From Phycisphaerae bacterium (lineage in GTDB: Bacteria > Chloroflexota > Anaerolineae > 4572-78 > J111): a stretch of DNA of 64,000 bases. A model generated the notes under the pieces. It had not been told where the DNA came from. It searched no databases and saw only the letters and a program-made list of their open reading frames with translations. The stretch spans positions 1 to 64,000 of the forward strand of contig JANQQF010000117.1 of assembly GCA_028285035.1 (NCBI GenBank). The letters are read 5' to 3'. This document shows, in pieces, positions 37,431 through 45,553 of this stretch (positions are counted from its first letter, which is position 1; each line of letters starts with the position of its first letter). The position numbers and the translations under genes are program-made.

Positions 37431-38549
37431 TTACATTCCAGCTGGCTGATCATCAGTCTTTAGAGTCAATCTATCGGTCAGTTGCGCCAATTTATCCAAG
37501 GAGCCGAGACGATATACGGCAGTATTCATCAGCCAATTGAGGGGTTTAGAGTAGACATAATCAAAGGTACCAATATAATAAATCAAATCACCACCAAAAC
37601 CACGTTTAAATTGATAGACGCCCCACAATCCCCCTTCTTGTTCTTCAGGAAGGGGTTTCCCCTTATATTTTTCTTCGCCTATCTCATTGGGAATGCCCCA
37701 TACATCATACAATTTACAACCTCTGGCTTTGGCCCATTGGATACAATGCCACATTAACAATTCGTTGGGTTTTAGCTTCTTATGTTTATTGTAGGATGAA
37801 CCGCTGTGTAACGTGGCTGCTTTATCTCCAAACACAGCAGGCATACGTACCGCAAGAACTTCATCTTCGTATGTGGCTAAAAAAAGCTGGATATAATCAT
37901 TTTTGATAAATGTATTCCACTCTTCTTGATAATAGTCTTTAGCGCGGGCCGGAAATCCGGATCGTTCCGCTGTAAAAGTGAGCAGATTATAGAAATGTTC
38001 GAAGTCACCTTCTCCAGCCTCACGAACTTCGACTCCATTTCGAGCACTGTATCGAATGTTATATCGGGTAGTTTTGCTCATTTTTGCCATAAGCTGCTCT
38101 TCATCAAGTGTGAGATCGATGAGCATACTACATTGCGGCTGGTTATTAAATTCACACTCTTCAAAGCCAATGGTTTGTAATTGTCGGTCTAGCTCAGCCG
38201 TATAGGGTATAGCGGGTTCAATTTTGATCGAGATACAACGGTGCTTTTTTGTGGCCTTATTTATGGCAGACAAAAGTTTTTTTGTTACAGCTTCGTTCTG
38301 CCAATCAACAATAGGACCTCGTGGGATATAGGCTGCGCCTGCTAATCCTAACGGAGCTGATTTGATCAAAATTTGTGCGCCTGCGATAATTTTATTATTT
38401 TCTTCAATGGCTAAGCGAATTGCTTTCCAGCCTGTATTTTCTTTGAATTCACCCCATTCCCAAGATTGCATTAGCATAAAGTAGGGTTGTTGGGCAATAA
38501 AGTCATTCCATTCATCACGACGTTGCGATGTTATTTCTGTAACATTCAT
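37431..38549 (-). CDS. FemAB-like aminoacyl/acyl transferase 1
   Basis: The protein has about 372 residues from the ATG at 38549, which has AAGGA just before it. A TTG at 38621 keeps the frame open 24 codons further. It has two GNAT-like halves as in FemX/FemAB and lipid II glycyltransferases: FMLMQSWEWGEFKENTGWKA and GAAYIPRGPIVDW in the first, LLMWHCIQWAKARGCKLYDVWGIP in the second. The C-terminal GVYQFKRGFGGDLIYYIGTFD matches FemAB tails. FemAB enzymes use aminoacyl-tRNA donors in peptidoglycan bridge synthesis, but EPS-locus members may modify polysaccharide. It is the first gene of its operon, below class B copy 3. Confidence 0.85.
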   Translation of the reverse strand: MNVTEITSQRRDEWNDFIAQQPYFMLMQSWEWGEFKENTGWKAIRLAIEENNKIIAGAQILIKSAPLGLAGAAYIPRGPIVDWQNEAVTKKLLSAINKATKKHRCISIKIEPAIPYTAELDRQLQTIGFEECEFNNQPQCSMLIDLTLDEEQLMAKMSKTTRYNIRYSARNGVEVREAGEGDFEHFYNLLTFTAERSGFPARAKDYYQEEWNTFIKNDYIQLFLATYEDEVLAVRMPAVFGDKAATLHSGSSYNKHKKLKPNELLMWHCIQWAKARGCKLYDVWGIPNEIGEEKYKGKPLPEEQEGGLWGVYQFKRGFGGDLIYYIGTFDYVYSKPLNWLMNTAVYRLGSLDKLAQLTDRLTLKTDDQPAGM

Positions 38550-38723
38550 GGTTCCTTGCCTGACTTTTGGGTCCATAGTGTCAATTGGTAATCTAAACAA
38601 ACAATCAATTTTATCCTTCAAGAAGTATAATTGTATGAATAAATTAAAAGATTATAAATTTAGTAAAGAAAGGTTGCTTACCAAAGACGCTAATTTGGCT
38701 TAAAAGTTCCCGTTGTGGGGGCA

Positions 38724-38754
38724 GCAATATTTATCGGCTCACCCAAAATATTGC
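38724..38754 (-). promoter_or_regulatory. Hairpin in the leader of the FemAB operon
   Basis: GCAATATTT (38724-38732) pairs perfectly with AAATATTGC (38746-38754) around a 13-nt loop. The region beside it has a G/C-rich run (GTGGGGGCAGC). No known riboswitch pattern was recognised. Confidence 0.45.
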
Positions 38755-38938
38755 AAAGAGAATAAATCTTTTAGAAAACGAAAGTTTACCTAATATACAA
38801 CTTTTTGGAGAGCAGAGAGAGTTAACTCTTACAAATTAAGAAGGATATGATTGCAAGTAAAAGTGTGCTTAGGTATGAGCTAAAGTTTTGCGAATTTGGC
38901 TTGGCTCAATCTGTTAACGTGTTAAATAAATGTAGGGT

Positions 38939-39004
38939 GTGAGTCTATCTTAAATGTATTGCTTTTACCTGTCTGCGCGCTGAGTTCTGGCTGAGATTTT
39001 TTAT
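38939..39004 (-). promoter_or_regulatory. Class B regulatory block (copy 3)
   Basis: On the minus strand CTCAGCCAGAACTCAGC (plus 38979-38995) is followed by GCG. The block ends in TTTAAGATAGACTCAC. End-to-end spacing is the same as in copies 1 and 2. It points to the FemAB-CapK-AsnB operon. Confidence 0.55.
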
Positions 39005-39110
39005 CGCCAGTACTAAGATGATATTTATTTTATGATAATTTGTGAATAATTTGTAAGGTGAATTCATTGACTGACTGTAATCAAAGGTGCTTTATATTCG
39101 GCAAATTTGC

Positions 39111-40130
39111 TTATAAAAATCTTTGATAAATTTCATAGCCTAATTTGCTAACTTTCAGCAGATTAGGTTGATGTATATAGGTATTACGTCCGTAATTAAC
39201 TAAATCCCCACCAAATTTAGCTTTGAAATCTCGAACGCCATACTCTTCGTCAGGTTTTCCAGCTCCACCAAAGTCATAAACTCGATACTCTTTTTGATTG
39301 GCCCCCCATTCAAGTAAGTTCCACATGAGTAATTCATTTGGAATATATGATGAATATTCTCGGTCAACTCCGCTGTACCAGCCATAAATAATATGTTTGA
39401 ACAATAATTCTGCGGAACAAGAGACCATCTTATCTTCAACGGAGGCAGTTAAAAATTTTATCATGCCTTTAGGATATAATACATCAAAGGCGGACTCGAA
39501 TAATGTGATGTCACCTAAATGGACCTGTGCAGCCGAATACGTACGTTGTAGTAAGGCGTACCATTCTTGTAATTGTGATTTCTCTTTGACCTCGTCAACT
39601 ATTACCTGCCCTTGCCGTAAACCTCTCCGAATTTGTTTGCGAGTTCGTTTTCCGATGCTTTGCATCACTTCTTCTGCAGGTCGGTCAATATCAATCAGAT
39701 AATTCAAATGACCTTCAAACGTGAACCCGTTCTTTTCAAATGTTGATTGTATGTCTGTGAGATCAACAAGATTGCGTAATTCTGTAAAAAGTATACCTTG
39801 TTTCTTTGTTTCGGAGTTATATGTTTGCAAGAGTTGTTCAAGAGCAGCCTGTCCTTCAGAGGTGCGGTTGTATAACACACTCCCATAAACAACCGCTCTA
39901 GTTGTTAACTTGGAGAGAACGCCGTCCATTAGCGTAACATTGACTGGTGTCAATAAGGCTTGGACTTGGTCATTCACATCTACAGCTGCCCATAATGTTG
40001 GTTTGTGTCCCTTTACAGAGCTAAAAACCTCTTGAATCTCAGGGGTATGAAAGATATTAGCATCAGGGTTATCCGCAAGAAACTGCTGCCATACTTGTTC
40101 ATCTAATTCTGTAACAATATTAAACTTCAT
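39111..40130 (-). CDS. FemAB-like aminoacyl/acyl transferase 2
   Basis: The protein has about 339 residues from the ATG at 40130 (GGGAG lies 12 bases upstream). A TTG at 40178 is in frame but less likely. It has the same two-GNAT plan as its neighbour. The front is FNIVTELDEQVWQQFLADNP. The second half has SYIPNELLMWNLLEWG and the closing YDFGGAGKPDEEYGVRDFKA, then FGGDLVNYGRNTYIHQP. It is more divergent from FemX than transferase 1. It follows the GDP-mannose dehydrogenase gene and probably belongs to the main EPS transcript. Confidence 0.82.
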   Translation of the reverse strand: MKFNIVTELDEQVWQQFLADNPDANIFHTPEIQEVFSSVKGHKPTLWAAVDVNDQVQALLTPVNVTLMDGVLSKLTTRAVVYGSVLYNRTSEGQAALEQLLQTYNSETKKQGILFTELRNLVDLTDIQSTFEKNGFTFEGHLNYLIDIDRPAEEVMQSIGKRTRKQIRRGLRQGQVIVDEVKEKSQLQEWYALLQRTYSAAQVHLGDITLFESAFDVLYPKGMIKFLTASVEDKMVSCSAELLFKHIIYGWYSGVDREYSSYIPNELLMWNLLEWGANQKEYRVYDFGGAGKPDEEYGVRDFKAKFGGDLVNYGRNTYIHQPNLLKVSKLGYEIYQRFL

Positions 40131-40182
40131 TGCTGAAGTTATCTCCCTATAAATTATTGGGTCCAAATTGCAGTACAAATTT

Positions 40183-40235
40183 TATGGAGTGTAGCTTATG
40201 CGTTTTCAAATACCTTGCAAATGCTGCACTCCATA
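40183..40235 (-). promoter_or_regulatory. Long intercistronic hairpin
   Basis: TATGGAGTGTAGC (40183-40195) pairs with GCTGCACTCCATA (40223-40235), with one wobble, around a 27-nt loop. No T run follows, so it is more likely an mRNA processing or stability element between the dehydrogenase and FemAB 2 than a terminator. Confidence 0.5.
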
Positions 40236-40288
40236 ATAGAGTTAATAAAACTATAAGTCTGAAATATTTTTGATTAATGGAATAGAGT

Positions 40289-41608
40289 TTACCAACAAAT
40301 ACCCTGGTAGTTAGAGTCGAGATGTTCAATTTCAGCTGTAATGCGAACGAGATCAATGAGAGTGTGATGGTCTTCTATTTTGTCAATAACCGCCTTGAAT
40401 TCTTTTGCTCCATTCCCAATAACAATCACTTCACTTTTGTCTACGACGTCATCAATAGAGTCAGCCATCAAAGTTGCGATGTGAGGGATTTCTTGTTCAA
40501 TATAAGCCCGGTTTGCACCTTGCAAATTGGCGAGAGAAACATTTTTGTCGTAAACCGTAACGTCATAACCCTTACCAATTAAGTATTCAATAAGATCTAC
40601 CATTGGGCTTTCGCGTAGATCATCAGTGCCCGCCTTAAAACTGAAGCCTAGCACCCCAATTTTACGGCTTTTGGTTTTCTTGATCATTTGAATAGCAACA
40701 TCGATTTGTTTGCGATTGCTGGGAAGAATAGACTCCATTACCGGTAGCTGCACATCAAAGTGTCGGCAATGGTACAAGATGGCTCGCAAATCTTTGGGGA
40801 GACACGAGCCTCCAAAAGCAAAACCCGGTTTTAAGTAGTACGGGGACAGGTTTAGTTTCTTATCTTGGACAAAGATATTCATCACTTTGTGACTATCAAT
40901 GTCTTGTTGCTTGCAGATATTGCCGACCTCATTAGCAAAGGCAACTTTCAAGGCGTGGAAAGCATTGTTTGCATATTTTACCATTTCGGCCTCTTTAATA
41001 GGAACGACCATCAATGGGGCATCTAACATTGAGTAAAGTTCAGCGATAGCATTGCCAGCTTTTTCATCTGCTGTGCCAATAACGGTAAAGGGTGGATCAT
41101 AGAAATCCTTGATAGAGCTACCTTCACGGAGAAACTCTGGATTAAAACAAACACCGAAATCAACGCCTGCTTTTTTGCCAGAGGACTCTTCCAAAGCTGG
41201 AATTACAACCTCTTCAGTACTACCGGGTAACATAGTGCTGCGCGCAACAACAACATGATAGCCGTCTTTTGATGCTATAGCCTGACCAATCGCCTCACTT
41301 ACTTTTCGGACATAAGTTAAGTTTAGACTGCCATTTGGGTTGCTTGGTGTCCCTACACAGATGAATGAAATATCGCTGTCATGAACCGCCTGCACTTGAT
41401 CAGATGTGGCTCGAATGCGGCCAGCATCTACCCCCTTCTTGAGGAGTTCACCTAAGCCTTCTTCAATAATAGGGCTATGACCTTTATCAATCATTTCAAT
41501 TTTTGTTGGATTAACATCTACACCAATAATGTTATGCCCATTATCGGCTAAACAGGCGACTGAAACAGCCCCAACATATCCCAGGCCAAAAATGCTAATT
41601 GTTGCCAT
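40289..41608 (-). CDS. GDP-mannose 6-dehydrogenase-like nucleotide-sugar dehydrogenase
   Basis: The protein has 439 residues. The NAD fold starts with ISIFGLGYVGAVSVACLAD (GxGxxG at 8-13). The catalytic Cys is in FGGSCLPKD (about 267). The C-terminal ends GICW exactly as in AlgD, and long stretches follow AlgD order, such as DISFICVGTPSNPNG, KKAGVDFGVCFNPEFLREGS and SFKAGTDDLRESPMV. It would oxidise GDP-mannose to GDP-mannuronic acid. A UDP-glucose substrate is the alternative. The product implies an acidic EPS. Confidence 0.88.
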   Translation of the reverse strand: MATISIFGLGYVGAVSVACLADNGHNIIGVDVNPTKIEMIDKGHSPIIEEGLGELLKKGVDAGRIRATSDQVQAVHDSDISFICVGTPSNPNGSLNLTYVRKVSEAIGQAIASKDGYHVVVARSTMLPGSTEEVVIPALEESSGKKAGVDFGVCFNPEFLREGSSIKDFYDPPFTVIGTADEKAGNAIAELYSMLDAPLMVVPIKEAEMVKYANNAFHALKVAFANEVGNICKQQDIDSHKVMNIFVQDKKLNLSPYYLKPGFAFGGSCLPKDLRAILYHCRHFDVQLPVMESILPSNRKQIDVAIQMIKKTKSRKIGVLGFSFKAGTDDLRESPMVDLIEYLIGKGYDVTVYDKNVSLANLQGANRAYIEQEIPHIATLMADSIDDVVDKSEVIVIGNGAKEFKAVIDKIEDHHTLIDLVRITAEIEHLDSNYQGICW

Positions 41609-41707
41609 TTGTGAAAATTCCTTTTTGATAATTTGTATTGTGTTTCATTGTGGTGACAGAAAGTGTATCTTGTCCCAGCAGAAAAATAGAGTTAAACTTT
41701 CTAGTGT

Positions 41708-43009
41708 TTAGTGCCCAACAAATCGAAGCCCATAATCCCAAACAGTCAGGGCATCAATATCCCCAGTCACACAGAATGCACTGCGTGTACCATTAGGCCA
41801 CCGCCCTAATCGAGCTAATGGAAATTGTTCTTGCTCAATTTTTTGAATTAATGGCTTTTCATCAGAGGCCGTGAAAGTTTTTTGATCTAGGTAGTAAGTA
41901 TAGTTTTCTGGTTCAGAGGTAACCTCAACGATATACCCTTGTTGTCGTAAGAAATCACTTAACGTAGAGTCACTGTTTTCTGAGATACCAATAAATGGTC
42001 GGCGATGGCTGGTAATAACACAGGGAGTCTCGATAGCACGTTGATACCCATCAAACCAAGGTTCAGCTTTTGTTTTACTTTCAAGAGATCGTAGTAAAAG
42101 GGTTGTACCTTCTGGACCATCAATGTTAATTTGTAAGTCATTTTCTTGAACGACGGTAGCATCAACTTTCGTTTCAAGTCGAGACTTCCACCAAGCTGAA
42201 ATTTCGCTCAAGCGAGCTCGCCAAACTTCTGACGAAATATGACTGATTTCTTGCATTGTTGCACGTAATCCCCCAGCACAATCAGCCGTTCGTTCCGGAT
42301 GTAAACCAAGGTTGAATAGCTCACCATCTTGATGAATTTGGTGAAACATTTCCGGCCACATTGCATCCATTTGTTGGGGCGAGTCCCATTCTAAACGCTC
42401 AATTAGAGACTCATCATCTGGCAGACAGTAGGGAATACGAACTAGATTTTTTTCCGCATCAAAGCTGGGCACAGCGGGATAATCTTTTGCCGGTTTTGCC
42501 CCATAAAATTCCAAGGCACGATAATATGGATCAGTTCCGTGTTTAGAGTCGACTTCCCAAACCAAGCTATTACTGCTGTCATAAGTGAAATCAATTTCAC
42601 TTAAAGCGGATAATGTCCCTTCATTCCATCTTAAGTAAGGACAACGAAATCCTTCACAATGGATATCGTGATCTTGAAAAATTTGATAGGCTTTACGGAA
42701 ATGTTCTACTTGTTCATCGTGGGTTAGTTGTGAATGATCGATATGGCGATACCCATGAATAGCAAACTCGATTCCTTGCGCTTGATACTTTTGAATAACC
42801 TTACTATTTCGAGCAAGAGCAACCGTCGTAATGGGTAAGCTAGCTCGACAATCAAACTCCTGTAACATTTGTGACAATTGGTTCAGGGCTTGATCCATTT
42901 TACCTGTATTAACTCCATACCGTTTGCTGATGGTACCCACTCGCTTCATCAATGCAGCGGGTCCCTTTCCTTTTAACGCAACGGCAATTGGCTTAACTAA
43001 ATGTGTCAT
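41708..43009 (-). CDS. Polysaccharide deacetylase, apparently circularly permuted NodB domain
   Basis: The protein has 433 residues. The N-terminal part has the metal-His motif in FAIHGYRHIDHSQL (about 81-94) and the GFRCPYLRWNEGTL arginine element of the NodB fold (about 121-134), but the usual T-F-D-D strand is missing at the front. A matching strand, FCVTGDIDALTVWDYGLRF, is at the extreme C-terminus. This suggests the first strand has moved to the end. The middle (about 260-400) is another module. It would remove N-acetyl groups from the EPS or its lipid-linked precursor. It lies in the minus-strand EPS run. Confidence 0.8.
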   Translation of the reverse strand: MTHLVKPIAVALKGKGPAALMKRVGTISKRYGVNTGKMDQALNQLSQMLQEFDCRASLPITTVALARNSKVIQKYQAQGIEFAIHGYRHIDHSQLTHDEQVEHFRKAYQIFQDHDIHCEGFRCPYLRWNEGTLSALSEIDFTYDSSNSLVWEVDSKHGTDPYYRALEFYGAKPAKDYPAVPSFDAEKNLVRIPYCLPDDESLIERLEWDSPQQMDAMWPEMFHQIHQDGELFNLGLHPERTADCAGGLRATMQEISHISSEVWRARLSEISAWWKSRLETKVDATVVQENDLQINIDGPEGTTLLLRSLESKTKAEPWFDGYQRAIETPCVITSHRRPFIGISENSDSTLSDFLRQQGYIVEVTSEPENYTYYLDQKTFTASDEKPLIQKIEQEQFPLARLGRWPNGTRSAFCVTGDIDALTVWDYGLRFVGH

Positions 43010-43162
43010 GTAGACCTCGATTTGATGTAATTGTTAAGGTAGTAATTTGGGTAAATAAGCCATAAGAAATGTTATGATTTATCTTAAACATCGTTAAGAG
43101 TTCAGTATACATTATGAACGAAGACGATAATATAATCAAGCTCAACTTAAAAAATCATAGTT

Positions 43163-44167
43163 TTAGGCCTGTATCAATGAGACTAATGTACCTATTTTTT
43201 CTTGCCATTCCTTTTGCTGGTCAACCTGTAAATCGATGATCGTTTTCTCATATTTCTCAATATCTGTTTTCATCAATTCAACCCCCTGCTTAATTTGATC
43301 GACCTCACTTCCAACGTGTATGGTTCCTTTGTTAAAGTAGTTTCGAAGTAGGGGCCAATCTGAAGTGATAATAGGCTTCCCTAGGGACAATGCTTCACAA
43401 GCCCCTCTCTGCATTGTGTGATCCCGAGTTGTTAAACACATGACCGCCTGCACTGTATTTAGCAAATTATAGAAATCCTCGTTGGGTAGAAAATCTGTAA
43501 AATGAACATTTGATGGCGCTTGAGCAACGAAGTGTTCATTTGACTGCTTTAATTTTCCTGAGATGTAATAGTGAACGCCAGGTGTATCTTTAGCCGCTTG
43601 TAAAATTTCGTCTAGTGGTTCATCAATAGAGAATGTATTGACCACCGCCACATTAAAGTCTCCTTCGACTGGATACTTCCCTGATATGTCAAATGTGGTT
43701 GGGACATCACGAAGGATAAGTGAGTGTCCTCCAATATTCTGAATTTGCTCTTGCATATGTTCATTTGTCACAATTGTTGTAATCGCTTTGCTGGCAACCA
43801 GTCGATTGAGGGCAGGCATCTTATCCCACCAAATCTCAGAAAAAGCAGCGCTATGAGCATCAACGATGTATTTACCGCCGGTTAAAGTGCAGTAAATATA
43901 GACAAAAAATATGGCAAACAATGGAGGACTCTGAACGAATACAACGTCAGGGCGTTTGCGGAAAAGATATGATAACGTTTTGATTGCAGAAAGCGGGTAT
44001 TTTAGGTAGGCATATCCCTTACCTCGGGGTAGGGATGTTTCGACAAAATGAGCCTCAATGTTGAGCTTCTTGGACATTACTTGGCTACGTGGGCCTTGGT
44101 CTGGTGTGCCCCAAACGAGAAACAGGATTTTCAATTGTAATTCAGACAGCGGATTTTCATTATCCAT
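43163..44167 (-). CDS. GT4-like glycosyltransferase
   Basis: The protein has 334 residues with a GT-B plan. The front half has LKILFLVWGTPDQGPRSQVM and KRPDVVFVQSPPLFAIFFV, and the second half has DVPTTFDISGKYPVEG and GACEALSLGKPIITSDWP (about 258). The E-x7-E motif is reduced (MQRGACEALS). A hydrophobic stretch (LFAIFFVYIYCTLT) may attach it to the membrane. It follows the other GT4 gene with a short gap that contains a GGTTTAG-TTCG-CTAAACC hairpin. Confidence 0.75.
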   Translation of the reverse strand: MDNENPLSELQLKILFLVWGTPDQGPRSQVMSKKLNIEAHFVETSLPRGKGYAYLKYPLSAIKTLSYLFRKRPDVVFVQSPPLFAIFFVYIYCTLTGGKYIVDAHSAAFSEIWWDKMPALNRLVASKAITTIVTNEHMQEQIQNIGGHSLILRDVPTTFDISGKYPVEGDFNVAVVNTFSIDEPLDEILQAAKDTPGVHYYISGKLKQSNEHFVAQAPSNVHFTDFLPNEDFYNLLNTVQAVMCLTTRDHTMQRGACEALSLGKPIITSDWPLLRNYFNKGTIHVGSEVDQIKQGVELMKTDIEKYEKTIIDLQVDQQKEWQEKIGTLVSLIQA

Positions 44168-44291
44168 GTAGACCTCAGGGTGATTTGATTTTATGGACTA
44201 AGCTGGCGAGCTTATTTAGTGTTTGGCGGTTTAGTTCGCTAAACCTTGAAGCGTCACAGTTTCGTTCCTCTAACTTTCATTTGTGACACAC

Positions 44292-45551
44292 TTAAGCAGA
44301 TGTAATCATTTTTTGAAATAATTCAGCTAATTCTGTTGTATCTTTAACTAGATTAAACTCTCGTTCAACAACTTTACGTCCCTGTTTTCCTAAATTAATC
44401 CGGTTTTCCTGGGACTCGGCATTAATTGTTTTCAACGCATCTGCTACGGCGGATGAGTCGTGAGGTGGCGTTAATATACCCGTTCCAGGTTGCACTAACT
44501 CACCAACACCAACAATATCTGTTGAAATAATAGGGAGTCCCATTGCCATGGCTTCTGCTATAGACACCGGAATACCATCTCGGTCACCATCTTTAGCTAT
44601 AACACAGGGTAGGACAAACACATCGGCCCAAGACTCTAAATGTTTGATAACCTCACTTTGGGGTTGAGCACCAAGCAATTTGACTTTATCTTCTAACTTA
44701 TGACGCGTGATAATGTCAGTCAACTCTTGCCGTAGCGGACCGTCACCCGCCACGCGACACTCAAAGTCTATACCCGCCTCTTGTAGAAAGTGACACGCCT
44801 CAATGAGATATTTATGCCCCTTTTTCTCGACCAAACGCCCTACTGAAAAAATTTGCAGTTTTTCATTGATGGGACGCGACTCAGGTGGTACGAAGCGAGA
44901 AACATCAACCCAGGGGTGAAAGATATGAATTTTTTCGCCTTTTATTCTCGGGTAATTTTCTACTAAATGAGCCTTGTTATGTTTTGACACAGTTACCATA
45001 AACTTGGCATTTTCGATTTTTTCACTGATTAACACTTTTTTTACAAAGATGCTATTTGCATGGGCAGTTAAGCTGTAAGATTTACTCAATAAACGCCCCA
45101 TAACCAGCGCTACTGTGACAGATCGATCAATAAAATGAACATGGATATGATCGAAATCTCGTTGGCGAACTTGGAATGCAGCATAAACGCCAATGTAAAA
45201 GTGAATCAGGGTCATAAATCTTAATTTTAAGGAGTCATGAGGCCGGGTAAATAAATAGAGTTTGGTGCTAATGTAGGGGATAGGGCGACTAAATATGAAA
45301 AATAAGTTGGCGAATATCATCGTTAGCCAATTAAGAGGTGTAAGATACAATGTACTGTCACGTGCCTCTTTATATTCGGGCATCGTCGCTGCGATTGTCA
45401 CTGGATGCCTAATTGAAATAGTGTCTAATTTTATGTTTGGCTGTTGCCGAAGAATTGAAATTTCTCGGTCAATAAATGTGGTACTAATTTCAGGATAAGT
45501 ACCGATGATATAGAGAAGCTTTATTTGTTTTTCTGTGGCATTTTGCGGCAT
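44292..45551 (-). CDS. GT4 glycosyltransferase (WcaL/AmsK-like)
   Basis: The protein has 419 residues. The front, KLLYIIGTYPEISTTFIDRE, is the pattern of colanic-acid and amylovoran transferases. The donor half has FSVGRLVEKKGHKYLIEAC (about 232) and the D-x7-E motif DGIPVSIAE (about 336). The acceptor half shows HVHFIDRSVTVALVMGR. It starts two bases after the GHL10-type lipoprotein gene ends, so the two are coupled. It adds one sugar of the repeat unit, linkage unknown. Confidence 0.87.
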   Translation of the reverse strand: MPQNATEKQIKLLYIIGTYPEISTTFIDREISILRQQPNIKLDTISIRHPVTIAATMPEYKEARDSTLYLTPLNWLTMIFANLFFIFSRPIPYISTKLYLFTRPHDSLKLRFMTLIHFYIGVYAAFQVRQRDFDHIHVHFIDRSVTVALVMGRLLSKSYSLTAHANSIFVKKVLISEKIENAKFMVTVSKHNKAHLVENYPRIKGEKIHIFHPWVDVSRFVPPESRPINEKLQIFSVGRLVEKKGHKYLIEACHFLQEAGIDFECRVAGDGPLRQELTDIITRHKLEDKVKLLGAQPQSEVIKHLESWADVFVLPCVIAKDGDRDGIPVSIAEAMAMGLPIISTDIVGVGELVQPGTGILTPPHDSSAVADALKTINAESQENRINLGKQGRKVVEREFNLVKDTTELAELFQKMITSA

Positions 45552-45553
45552 GT

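Larger units (their letters stand above)
38550..39110. other. Intergenic region, 561 bp, between the FemAB genes
   Basis: It holds a leader hairpin and class B block copy 3. It has no terminator for the upstream EPS transcript that I can see, so readthrough from the main EPS operon is possible. Confidence 0.5.

Noticed and set aside
44228..44245. GGTTTAG-TTCG-CTAAACC hairpin as a terminator
   Set aside because: It is a good UUCG-type stem, but no T run follows on either strand, and the genes on both sides read in the same direction.
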